Assembly (NCBI GenBank): GCA_947177575.1
Contig: CAMWVA010000002.1
Location: 1 to 64,000 of the forward strand
Direction of reading: 5' to 3'
Origin: an uncultured Porphyromonadaceae bacterium
GTDB lineage: Bacteria; Bacteroidota; Bacteroidia; Bacteroidales; Muribaculaceae
Length of the DNA stretch: 64,000 bases
In this document: positions 30,603-39,471 of the stretch, in pieces
How the letters are laid out: each line of letters begins with the position of its first letter
Position numbering within the stretch: the stretch's first letter is position 1
Notes under the pieces: generated by a model
What the model saw: only the letters and a program-made list of their open reading frames with translations
Database searches by the model: none
Told to the model about the DNA's origin: nothing
Program-made: the position numbers and the translations under genes

Positions 30603-31637
30603 TTAGTCCGATAATTCTCCGACTATTGAGGTCTGAAGATAATCGGTAATCTGTTCCTTAGTATAACCGCTGCCTATAAGATACATAAGTTTTGTAACGG
30701 CTGCTTCCACCGTAATGTCATAGCCTGAAATCACACCGGCCTTGGTCAGCATATCACCGGTATAATATCGCTTTGACTCAGCACCACCGTTAAGACACTG
30801 GGTGACATTATATATTATCAGTCCGTTCTTCACAGCGTCTGAAATAGCGTTGAGGAACCACTGTTCGGTAGGTGCGTTACCGGCACCGAAGGTACGAAGC
30901 ACTACAGCTTTGATACCCTTAGTTGCAAGCTGGGCTTTGACAACATCTTCCGTTATGCCCGGATAGAGCCACATAACGAGGATATTCGGGTCCATGTTGT
31001 AGAAAGGCTCAAGCGGAAGCTTCGTATCGTGGCGAAGCAAATAAGGTTCGTTGTAGACGATATGAAGGTCGATAGCTCCGAGTGAAGGATAGTTGAAGCT
31101 GTGAAAAGCCTCGAAACCGGTTGAAGTGAACTTTGTAGAGCGACAACCTCTGATAATGTAATCCTGGAACGAAATCACAACTTCCTGTATAATCGGGTCT
31201 CCGTTCTCATCTTTTGCTCCTGCGACTTCTACGGCCGATATAAGATTTTCGGTACCATCCTCGCGTACTGCACCGATAGGCAGCTGTGAACCTGTGATGA
31301 CTACCGGCTTGCGCAGATTTCTCAACATGAAGGCCAAAGCAGAGGCTGTGTAAGCCATAGTATCCGTGCCGTGAAGTACGACAAAACCGTCAAACTCCTC
31401 ATAACGGTCTGCTATATCCTTGACAATCATATTCCAATAGGTAGGATTCATGTTAGATGAATCAATAGGCTGCGGAAACTGAACACTCTCTATCTCATAT
31501 CCGAGTTTGCTAATTTTAGGCACATTATCCATCAGATGTGAGAAGTCAAAAGGCTGGAGACCATCAGGTGTTTCGACCATACCGATCGTACCGCCTGTAT
31601 AGATTATAAGAATTCTTGTTTTTTTCTGGTTTTCCAT
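30603..31637 (-). CDS. ansA: Type I L-asparaginase
   Basis: ILIIYTGGTIGMVETPDGLQPFDF and FVVLHGTDTMAYTASALAFML. Confidence 0.92.
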   Translation of the reverse strand: MENQKKTRILIIYTGGTIGMVETPDGLQPFDFSHLMDNVPKISKLGYEIESVQFPQPIDSSNMNPTYWNMIVKDIADRYEEFDGFVVLHGTDTMAYTASALAFMLRNLRKPVVITGSQLPIGAVREDGTENLISAVEVAGAKDENGDPIIQEVVISFQDYIIRGCRSTKFTSTGFEAFHSFNYPSLGAIDLHIVYNEPYLLRHDTKLPLEPFYNMDPNILVMWLYPGITEDVVKAQLATKGIKAVVLRTFGAGNAPTEQWFLNAISDAVKNGLIIYNVTQCLNGGAESKRYYTGDMLTKAGVISGYDITVEAAVTKLMYLIGSGYTKEQITDYLQTSIVGELSD

Positions 31638-31691
31638 AATATTTAAATTGATATTGTAACACTCTTACAGTGTCAGTTTAATTCTTGGTTA

Positions 31692-32996
31692 TTACTCGTA
31701 ATACTGTTTGTGAATACCGAATACGAAATGATTTATTCTTATGATAACGAATACAAGCACGATTGCTACCATTACCGAAATCATTATGAACGGGAAGAGA
31801 TTGGTGTGCGAACCGGTAATCATCTCGAAGAAATTCACAATCACAGGTACCATTGAGATAGCTACATAATTTGCTACCTGTAGATAAGCGAGCGCAAGAG
31901 TTGATTTTGATTCCTTAACTACGATTTCTGTAGCCTTGGTATAGAATATCGGCTGTGCAAGACCGTTACCGAGACCTACTAAAGCTGCTGCTATAACATA
32001 GAGTGCCATAGAACGTGTGAACACGAACAGCAACAGACCACCAAGTATAAGGGCTGTGGCAAAGACGAATGTTCCCTTACGGAAAGCCTTCATTGTACCG
32101 GTAACGAACAGTCCGATTACGAACATAGCCAGATAGAAAATCGAGGTAACAGTCGAAACCTGTTCGGTCGACATGTGATACTCAGGCATCAGATTCGGCA
32201 GATAGTAGGCCGGAATCGAAGTGGCGAATACAAAGAAGAAGTAAGCTAAAAGAAGCCATATCGTACGTCCGATATAGAAACCGCCTTTTACAGTCTGACC
32301 TTTAGTAGAAAAACCGTCGGCATCAGCTACAGGTATTTCAAGAACAGGGCGCTTACCGGCCTTCTGAGAAGGGGCTAAATCAGCATTATCGCTATCTGCG
32401 GCAGGAGTAGAAGTCAGATCTGCAGCAGGTATCTTCTTCAGGAACGGTATCAGCAGAAGTGATACGAGCGGCAACAGATAAACAAGGAAGGGAAGATGCC
32501 AGCTCTTGGCAGCTAAAAAGCCTACCACGAATGTAGCGACCACAAGAGCTATGTTACCTATGGCAGAGATTATACCCATCTGCTTTGTACGGTACTTGCC
32601 GGTAAAGACATCGGCAATAAGACCTGTGGAGAAGGGAAGTATCAGACCGCAGCCCGCGCCAAGCAGACAGCTGAGCCAGATAAGAGCCGTAAGAGAACTG
32701 GAAGCCATCGAGAGAGCACCGGCAGCTATATATAGCACGGTACCTGCAACGATTACGGCGATTTTATGTTTTGTTTCCGAAAGTTTACCTGAAAGAAGCA
32801 CGAACGGAATAATCACGAGGTTTGGCAATACAGTCAGGAGCTGGATCTTGAAATCCGTGGCGTCGCTGAAAATGTGGCGCAGACTTCCCTCAATAGGGGT
32901 CACGGCAAGACCCGGCAGGTCTACGGCCAGCGAGAGCGACCATATCGCGAGGACAACCATCATCGAGATGGGGCCCTTTCCGGTTTTAACTTGCAT
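31692..32996 (-). CDS. MFS transporter
   Basis: 12-TM hydrophobic pattern; GCGLILPFSTGLIADVFTGKYRTKQMG. Confidence 0.85.
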   Translation of the reverse strand: MQVKTGKGPISMMVVLAIWSLSLAVDLPGLAVTPIEGSLRHIFSDATDFKIQLLTVLPNLVIIPFVLLSGKLSETKHKIAVIVAGTVLYIAAGALSMASSSLTALIWLSCLLGAGCGLILPFSTGLIADVFTGKYRTKQMGIISAIGNIALVVATFVVGFLAAKSWHLPFLVYLLPLVSLLLIPFLKKIPAADLTSTPAADSDNADLAPSQKAGKRPVLEIPVADADGFSTKGQTVKGGFYIGRTIWLLLAYFFFVFATSIPAYYLPNLMPEYHMSTEQVSTVTSIFYLAMFVIGLFVTGTMKAFRKGTFVFATALILGGLLLFVFTRSMALYVIAAALVGLGNGLAQPIFYTKATEIVVKESKSTLALAYLQVANYVAISMVPVIVNFFEMITGSHTNLFPFIMISVMVAIVLVFVIIRINHFVFGIHKQYYE

Positions 32997-33062
32997 AATG
33001 TGTGTTTTTAATAATCAGATATTCTACAGTGCGGCATACTATACCGCTCGTTTACGGCGGAA

Positions 33063-34028
33063 TCAGTCTGTAATGGTAACTGTATCTCCGTTAAAGACTC
33101 CGAGTCCGAGTTTCTTCATAATTGTCTTTACGGCTGCCTGAGCCTTGACAGAATTACCGGCATCATCCAACGGTGGTGCGAAAGCGGCTACACCGAACAG
33201 ACCGGGCATTACGCCAAGCACTCCACCGCCTACACCGCTTTTGGCAGGTATGCCGGAAGTGTACATCCAGTCACCTGTATTCTGATAAAATCCGACTGAC
33301 GAAATAAGTGTTGTAATCTTTGGAGCAAGTTCCCGTGCGAAAACTTCCTGACGGGTAACAGGATTAGTACCGCCATTGGCGATTGTTGCGGCACATATAC
33401 CAAGCTGTGCTGCGGTAATACCCACGGAACACTGACGTGTATAGAGGTCCAGACTCATCGGTACGTCATCGTAAATACGGTTGTAGTTTTTCAGCAACCA
33501 TGCTATGGAACGGTTCTCAAAATTAGTATCTGATTCCGAACGGTACAGTTCGTCGATGACTTCGGCCCGGCTACCGCAGAGCGCTTCGAAGTTATTGATA
33601 ATATTCTCCCATTTTCCCCATGAGTCGCCATGAGGCTTGACCATAGAACAGGCTGTTATAGCTCCTGCGTTGACCAGCGGAGTAGAAGGATGATCGTTCT
33701 CCAGCAGAATAGCGAATATCGAGTTAAAAGGAAGTCCTGTGGCATCGGCACCTATCTGTTTCAATACCTCTTCGGCACCCCATTGCTTAAGAATAAGAAT
33801 AGCTGTCAGTACTTTTGACACGGATTCGATACCGAACTTGTATTCAGTATCACCTACACTTATAGTCGTACCGTCGAGTAGAGTCAGACTGATACCGAAA
33901 AGGTCGGGATTGACATTGGCCAGATAAGGTATGTAGTGAGCATTAACACCGCCCTTTATATTTTTACATTCCTCGTAGGCTTCCTGTACAGCTTTCTGTA
34001 TCTGAGCCTTAGTAAGCTTTATTTCCAT
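33063..34028 (-). CDS. glsA: Glutaminase
   Basis: KFGIESVSKVLTAILIL, HPSTPLVNAGAITACSMV, GIPAKSGVGGGVLGVMPG serine-dependent glutaminase motifs. Confidence 0.95.
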   Translation of the reverse strand: MEIKLTKAQIQKAVQEAYEECKNIKGGVNAHYIPYLANVNPDLFGISLTLLDGTTISVGDTEYKFGIESVSKVLTAILILKQWGAEEVLKQIGADATGLPFNSIFAILLENDHPSTPLVNAGAITACSMVKPHGDSWGKWENIINNFEALCGSRAEVIDELYRSESDTNFENRSIAWLLKNYNRIYDDVPMSLDLYTRQCSVGITAAQLGICAATIANGGTNPVTRQEVFARELAPKITTLISSVGFYQNTGDWMYTSGIPAKSGVGGGVLGVMPGLFGVAAFAPPLDDAGNSVKAQAAVKTIMKKLGLGVFNGDTVTITD

Positions 34029-34234
34029 AAATTATGTGTTTTTATAGTATTAAAATCAGATATATTTATAGTACTTTACAGCAATAGGAAAAACATACCA
34101 GGAAACAAGTATTTGTCATTTAATATCGCCTGTATGTTTAGATATGCTCTATAAAATACTTACATTTATCTAACAATTAGCTTGAGTAATAGTTCATTTC
34201 ATCAATTAGCTACCTGTAGTATTACGGTAAAAAG

Positions 34235-34262
34235 AAAAACCTGTCTACACGACAGGTTTTTC
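34235..34262 (-). terminator. Terminator of the vWA gene
   Basis: aaaaacctgtc-tacac-gacaggttttt. Confidence 0.8.
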
Positions 34263-34321
34263 AAAATAATCATGCTATGTGGTGATTAAATAGCTATTAA
34301 AAAAGTGTTCTAACGACAGTT

Positions 34322-35011
34322 TTATTTCTTTTTTCTATTAAAGAATTCGGCAGATGCTTTTTTGCGGGCTTCTATGCGGTCCTCAGGAGCTTCACAAGAC
34401 TTTTCAAACTCCACACGGGCATTGAATCCATAAAATACTGACTCGCCGAAATCATCCCACATCTTTTTGATTCCCTCTTTGTCAGCTTTGAAAGCGAGAG
34501 TGTTGTCAATCTCCATCTTGCGTCCCATTTCTTCTACATCGATATTGGCGCCGATAAGATTGATTGTCCAGCCCTTTTCCTTAAGCTCTGCAATCAGAGA
34601 GGCTACCTGAGCCCAGGTGTAATGAGTAGATGAATTTTCCATACCGTCAGTGATGATAGTCACCATGCCGGTCGAGTCTTCGTGTGTAGAAGCTACTGCT
34701 CTCAGATCAACCAGTGTCGAACCTACGGCATCGAGAAGCGGTGTCAGACCATTTGGACGATACTGTTCAGTAGTAACATCCTTTACTTCGGCTATGGGTA
34801 CGTTCTTTACCAGATAGCGGGAAGGAACACTCGCATCGCTTTGGAACAGATAGATACTCACAAGATTGCGCTGAGTATCACCATGTTTATCTTGCAGCGA
34901 GCGTATCACGTTGAGAGTCTCGTTGCAACCCGATACGGTCTGTTGGGTTACACCTGACATCGAACCGCTCTCGTCGAGGATAATGAGGTTGAACACTGTT
35001 GTCTTTTCCAT
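34322..35011 (-). CDS. Cytoplasmic von Willebrand factor A domain protein
   Basis: FNLIILDESGSMSG (MIDAS DxSxS), TIITDGMENSS. Confidence 0.85.
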   Translation of the reverse strand: MEKTTVFNLIILDESGSMSGVTQQTVSGCNETLNVIRSLQDKHGDTQRNLVSIYLFQSDASVPSRYLVKNVPIAEVKDVTTEQYRPNGLTPLLDAVGSTLVDLRAVASTHEDSTGMVTIITDGMENSSTHYTWAQVASLIAELKEKGWTINLIGANIDVEEMGRKMEIDNTLAFKADKEGIKKMWDDFGESVFYGFNARVEFEKSCEAPEDRIEARKKASAEFFNRKKK

Positions 35012-35202
35012 AATTTTGTTGTTTTTCTAAGTGAATGTTTTTCGAATGAATGTTTTTGTTTTGGCGTGGAGGAGGGAAAAGAGAAGGAGAGAGGAAGAAT
35101 AGAATAGCGTGGAAGAGAGAGAAAAAACAGGATATATAGTCTGTAAGCCGTGGCGGCAGAAAGCCGTTATGTGTCAGAGGCAGTATATAGAGATCATAAG
35201 CA

Positions 35203-36075
35203 TCAGAAATCGAAATCAAAAAGTCCCTTGGTAGAGTCCTTGGACTGCTCTTTTGCTTCTTCGTTAAGCAACTCCTCTTTTTTAAGAGCCGTCTGTTGTT
35301 CCTGTGCTTTTTTAGGTGCAAGTACACCGAAAGCGTGCAGAAAACTACGCGACGATATTATAGAAGCCGAAGCTGAAGCATGTGAAACAAAAGTAGTGGT
35401 ACGTGTAAATAACTTAGCCATACGACCGCCGGTACGTACACGCTGGCCTTCTACCTCAATAATGGCTTTAGATTCAATTGCCGTACGCATGAAGTTACGC
35501 CTGTCGTAACTGGCACGGTTTATAACTTCATAGACTGTCTGAAGTTCATTGATAGTGAAGACTTGGTTCAGCAGCTCGAAAGCTACGGGACGAAGCTTCA
35601 GTATCTCCTTCAGGTACTCACGGGCCTCACGTATGATTTCGGCATGGTCGAATGCTAAGGGTGGTAGCATCGATTCGTCGAACCACATTGCTTGAGCCGC
35701 ATCATCACCGCCTATGACATTGTAAGCATCGGGACGTACAAGAGCGATAAATGCAACTGTCACTACTCGCTCTCTCGGGTCCCGGTCAGGACGGCTGTAG
35801 ACTTTAAATTGTTGGAGATAGACATTGTGCAGACCTGTTTCCTCGCGTAATTCACGTCTGGCGGTATGTTCTATACTCTCATCAATCTTCATGAATCCCC
35901 CCGGAAGTGCCCAGCAACCTATGTAAGGCTCACGACCACGTTCCACAAGAAGCAGTTTCAGCTTCTGTCCGTCAAACCCGAATATCACACAATCGGCTGT
36001 CATGGCCGGGTGCGGATATTTGTAGCAATAACATTTTTTGTCCTGCGGTCCAGTCGGGGAATTCATGGAATCCAT
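35203..36075 (-). CDS. NUDIX-HTH (NrtR/AraR-like) transcriptional regulator
   Basis: GCWALPGGFMKIDESIEHTARRELREETGL Nudix box plus C-terminal winged-helix region. Confidence 0.88.
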   Translation of the reverse strand: MDSMNSPTGPQDKKCYCYKYPHPAMTADCVIFGFDGQKLKLLLVERGREPYIGCWALPGGFMKIDESIEHTARRELREETGLHNVYLQQFKVYSRPDRDPRERVVTVAFIALVRPDAYNVIGGDDAAQAMWFDESMLPPLAFDHAEIIREAREYLKEILKLRPVAFELLNQVFTINELQTVYEVINRASYDRRNFMRTAIESKAIIEVEGQRVRTGGRMAKLFTRTTTFVSHASASASIISSRSFLHAFGVLAPKKAQEQQTALKKEELLNEEAKEQSKDSTKGLFDFDF

Positions 36076-36097
36076 AGTTCTTTCTGTTAATTTGACG

Positions 36098-36129
36098 CAA
36101 AGTTACATTGTAATTCTGAAATCACCAAA
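36098..36129 (-). promoter_or_regulatory. Promoter of the NUDIX-HTH gene
   Basis: On minus strand TTTG - 20 nt - TAACTTTG, with TTTGCGTCA repeats overlapping. Confidence 0.7.
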
Positions 36130-36195
36130 TATTTTTTGCGTAAAAATGACGCAAATTTGTAACTTTTTTATTTTTAAAATATATTTAGCTGATTA

Positions 36196-37539
36196 TCAGC
36201 GCTCAATTATAGCGTATGGAATATCTGTGTTGTTCATAAAATAGCCGAACCGCTCAGCCCCGTTGCCAATAGCGAAGACCGGTACCGGATTGGAGGTATG
36301 AGAACCGCTAATCCAGCCGATACCCATAGCTTCATTAATAATACGGAATACCCGCCCTACAAAATCGCTATATGAGTTATAGATGGTCTGTTCGCTACCT
36401 GCTGTACCGCTCATTGTGGCGGCAAACATAGCGCTCAGTTCCTCTTCGTCTTTTTCGCTAAGTGGTATGGCATCTCCCAAAGAGAAGAGTTCTCGCAGTT
36501 GTGCCTTCATTTCCGGCCAGGACATCGAAGCGGTCTCCGCTATGTCGCGGCACATCTCATTGAATTTATCTTTTGATATTTTCTGCACGTCTACCAAATC
36601 AAAACGTGCATTTCCCTTGGCTGCCATACCGCCTGTATCATGGTCGGCTGTGACGATTATCAGAGTTTCGTCGGGGTGTTCAAGATAGAAGTTATAGGCA
36701 TGGCGTATGGCATCCTGAAATGCAAGGACTTCGCGTATTACGGCAGCACCGTCGTTGCTGTGGGCTGCATGGTCGATATTACCGCCTTCACACATCAGAA
36801 AGAAGCGTTCGGGATGAGTCACACTTAGATGTGATATAGCCGCCTCGGTCATATCGGGTAAATTGAGTGAGCCCCAAGGGCCATCAATAGTATAACCTAT
36901 GCTCCATGGATGTTCGGTGTGAGTATCGAGAAGAAATTTACGGGGAGCTGTAGAAGCATTGAATTCATCAAGACCGTACACCACATCAAAGCCTCCGCGA
37001 CGCAGTACATCGGCAGCATCGGCACTGCCGCGCAGACCGGCGCCGGCTATGAGGTCATAGCCGGAAGCAGCGGCATCGGCGGTTATGTCGTCGAAGAGTT
37101 TGCGGTCGCGCACATGAGCATAGAATGCTCCCGGTGTGGCATCATCAGGGGCTACTGAAGTAATTACGCCTATACCGTAACCCTGATCTTTCAAATTTAC
37201 AGCTATCGAGGTAACAGGGATTGTATCGGGCGACACACCGAGCATATAGTTATTGGTTTTGTTGCCGGTTGACAAAGCTGTACCTGCCGCCGCTGAGTCG
37301 GTAGTGGTAGACGAGAAAGAATATGTCTGTACCGGTGAGGCCACAGGGAAGGTCATCATCAGCGGCAGCGAGTCGGGGTTGTGAACTGTGCGAAGATAGT
37401 TGCGTGTGGCCATGACGTGACCCATACCCATACCGTCGCCGATAAAATAGAAAATATATTTGGGAGTTTCAGCCCCGGCTGTCAGCGCGCACAGACCGGT
37501 AAAAGCAAGTGACAGGGCGAAATTTCTCTTTTTCATCAT
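36196..37539 (-). CDS. Alkaline phosphatase
   Basis: YIFYFIGDGMGMGHVMATRNYL, TTTDSAAAGTALSTGNKT, IIVTADHDTGGM. Confidence 0.92.
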   Translation of the reverse strand: MMKKRNFALSLAFTGLCALTAGAETPKYIFYFIGDGMGMGHVMATRNYLRTVHNPDSLPLMMTFPVASPVQTYSFSSTTTDSAAAGTALSTGNKTNNYMLGVSPDTIPVTSIAVNLKDQGYGIGVITSVAPDDATPGAFYAHVRDRKLFDDITADAAASGYDLIAGAGLRGSADAADVLRRGGFDVVYGLDEFNASTAPRKFLLDTHTEHPWSIGYTIDGPWGSLNLPDMTEAAISHLSVTHPERFFLMCEGGNIDHAAHSNDGAAVIREVLAFQDAIRHAYNFYLEHPDETLIIVTADHDTGGMAAKGNARFDLVDVQKISKDKFNEMCRDIAETASMSWPEMKAQLRELFSLGDAIPLSEKDEEELSAMFAATMSGTAGSEQTIYNSYSDFVGRVFRIINEAMGIGWISGSHTSNPVPVFAIGNGAERFGYFMNNTDIPYAIIER

Positions 37540-37588
37540 AATGTGTCAGACATCAAGGATTAAGATTATAGATAGAAATATCGCCGTC

Positions 37589-37933
37589 TTACTCCATATC
37601 ATCGGAATCAGCCTGCACTAAAGTTGTACCCATCATCTCGATGGGTTCGGCGAAGGCATTGAGCAGTTCGTTATGCCGTATCAGTCCGGCCAAGGCCTCG
37701 GCAGCCTTCACTGCTATGGCTTTTTCTGTCGGTGTCGTGGCCATAGCTGTATATTTGCATACAGCGAGAGCTATGACATCAATACCTTCAAGCGGATTGA
37801 GGTGCTGACACAGATGTCCTAATCTGGCCAGCACCTCGTCTGCTGTGGAATCAGGATCAAGAGTACCCGAGGTGGTGGAAATAAGTTGGGGACGGTATTT
37901 GGCGAGTTTCTCTGTCAATATATCGTAATGCAT
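37589..37933 (-). CDS. Small conserved hypothetical protein
   Basis: Start taken at MHYDILTEKLAKYRPQ (37933). Confidence 0.5.
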   Translation of the reverse strand: MHYDILTEKLAKYRPQLISTTSGTLDPDSTADEVLARLGHLCQHLNPLEGIDVIALAVCKYTAMATTPTEKAIAVKAAEALAGLIRHNELLNAFAEPIEMMGTTLVQADSDDME

Positions 37934-37998
37934 AATTTTAGCAGTTTTTAGTTTACTGCAAAAGTAATCATTCGCCCCCACATTGCAAAGCGCCGGAT

Positions 37999-38394
37999 TC
38001 AATAAGCAGCCCTCGATATAAGATTATAAATTCCTAATGAAGCCGACAGAGCGGCTGCTGCGGGCAGCAACCATAGTATCATCACACTTCCGGACGGAAT
38101 TAGAGAGAGAACGGGGCCTTGTAAAGCCGAATTTGTAATAAATGAGATGAGTGAAGGTAGCAACAGACATGTCAACACACCGGCTACGAAACCTGCAAGA
38201 GCTGCTAAGCCTACCGCTCGGCGGTTACGTCGCCGGACAGCTGCTATCTCACGGTGCAAGAGGTCGATTGTGTCAAGACGCTGTTGCAGGTGCATAATGA
38301 ATCGTTCGTCGGATGATATAAGTGGTTCGAAATTGTCGAACAGGATTTTCAGTTCATCGTCTTGGGTTGCTGTATCTTTATCGTTTTCTCGCAT
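37999..38394 (-). CDS. Putative membrane protein co-encoded with ECF sigma factor (anti-sigma-like position)
   Basis: Two TM segments; position directly downstream of sigma gene. Confidence 0.55.
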   Translation of the reverse strand: MRENDKDTATQDDELKILFDNFEPLISSDERFIMHLQQRLDTIDLLHREIAAVRRRNRRAVGLAALAGFVAGVLTCLLLPSLISFITNSALQGPVLSLIPSGSVMILWLLPAAAALSASLGIYNLISRAAY

Positions 38395-38413
38395 AGGCTT
38401 TGTAAATATTTAG

Positions 38414-38884
38414 TTAGAGTAGGTTGCGCAGATGGCGTCGGCCGCGTGCTAAATGTTGTCTCACTGCTTCGTCTGTTGTTTCGGTTATGGCGGCTATCTC
38501 CTTAGTTGAGTATCCTTCCATATAATACAGCAGCACAGACATACGCTCTTTGGGCGGTAATGAATCAAGAGCTGTATAGAGATGCTGGTAACGAAAGGTA
38601 TCATCAGCTCTCTGCTCGGCTGCAATACCGAGCAGAGAAGCCGGGTCGACGGAGAGCTTTTCTGAACGCTGACAGTTGAGAAACAGATTGTAGCCTATAC
38701 GGTAAAGCCACGCTTTGAAATTGTCCGGTCTGTCACCTTTGCCGAAGGCGAGGTAGGCTCTTATATAAGCTTCCTGCGCAAGGTCATCAGCTGACTGTGT
38801 ATCTCCACAGCATAATGCTGTCAGAAAACGTCTGAAGCCTGCCTGTGTGCCTTTTACCTGCTCTATGAACTGCTGGCGTGTCAT
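38414..38884 (-). CDS. ECF-type RNA polymerase sigma factor
   Basis: DDLAQEAYIRAYLAF (region 2) and LPPKERMSVLLYYMEGYSTKEIAAITETTDEAVRQHLARGRRHL (region 4). Confidence 0.93.
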   Translation of the reverse strand: MTRQQFIEQVKGTQAGFRRFLTALCCGDTQSADDLAQEAYIRAYLAFGKGDRPDNFKAWLYRIGYNLFLNCQRSEKLSVDPASLLGIAAEQRADDTFRYQHLYTALDSLPPKERMSVLLYYMEGYSTKEIAAITETTDEAVRQHLARGRRHLRNLL

Positions 38885-38903
38885 AGTTGCGAAGGCATAG
38901 TGA

Positions 38904-39353
38904 TTATATATCTTTACGGGTAGCTGTATCAGTGCTTTCAGCTTGCGATTTAATCTGATTGCGGGTCAGACGACAGACCAACAGATAACTTATTCCTATA
39001 GCTAACGACAGACCGCCGGGCAGCATCGTGAAGCCTATAATCTCGGAGTAGAACATAGTACCGGTGAGAAGTAATATCAGAGCTGTAAGAATAAGTACCA
39101 TGCCGATAGTGGAGAATATGCAGCCGCGTAGCAAGCGGAGATTAAGCAGTTCTTCGGGAGTCTTGGGTTGCTGGCGTGACTGGCGCAGTAATTCGACCAG
39201 GCGTTCAACATCGACATCTTTGTTGACCTCTATAGCTTTCATAAGTAGCTGAGTGCGGCTTTTGTTAACGTTCATTTTGGTCAGAGACGTTATGAGCACT
39301 ACGGCAACAGGTAACACTACGCAGACAAATATAGGTACTAAGATATCTTCCAT
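38904..39353 (-). CDS. DUF6249-like membrane protein
   Basis: Three TM segments, NVNKSRTQLLMKAIEVNKDVDVERLVELL. Confidence 0.6.
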   Translation of the reverse strand: MEDILVPIFVCVVLPVAVVLITSLTKMNVNKSRTQLLMKAIEVNKDVDVERLVELLRQSRQQPKTPEELLNLRLLRGCIFSTIGMVLILTALILLLTGTMFYSEIIGFTMLPGGLSLAIGISYLLVCRLTRNQIKSQAESTDTATRKDI

Positions 39354-39471
39354 AATTCGGATTGTTTTGAGATGATGAATAATTGTTGGTTAAGAAATCT
39401 GTTGCTTCCGGAATTGATTTCGTAAACATGACACATCTCATCGTCCGAATGTGACATCGGCAGCTATTTTT

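Noticed and set aside
32506-33141. 211-aa plus-strand ORF opposite MFS/glutaminase genes
   Set aside because: Antisense to two well-supported genes, basic low-complexity sequence, no domain.
35065-35130. Polypurine tract upstream of the vWA gene
   Set aside because: Biased but without clear repeat units beyond two gaatgttttt copies; not strong enough for a separate claim.
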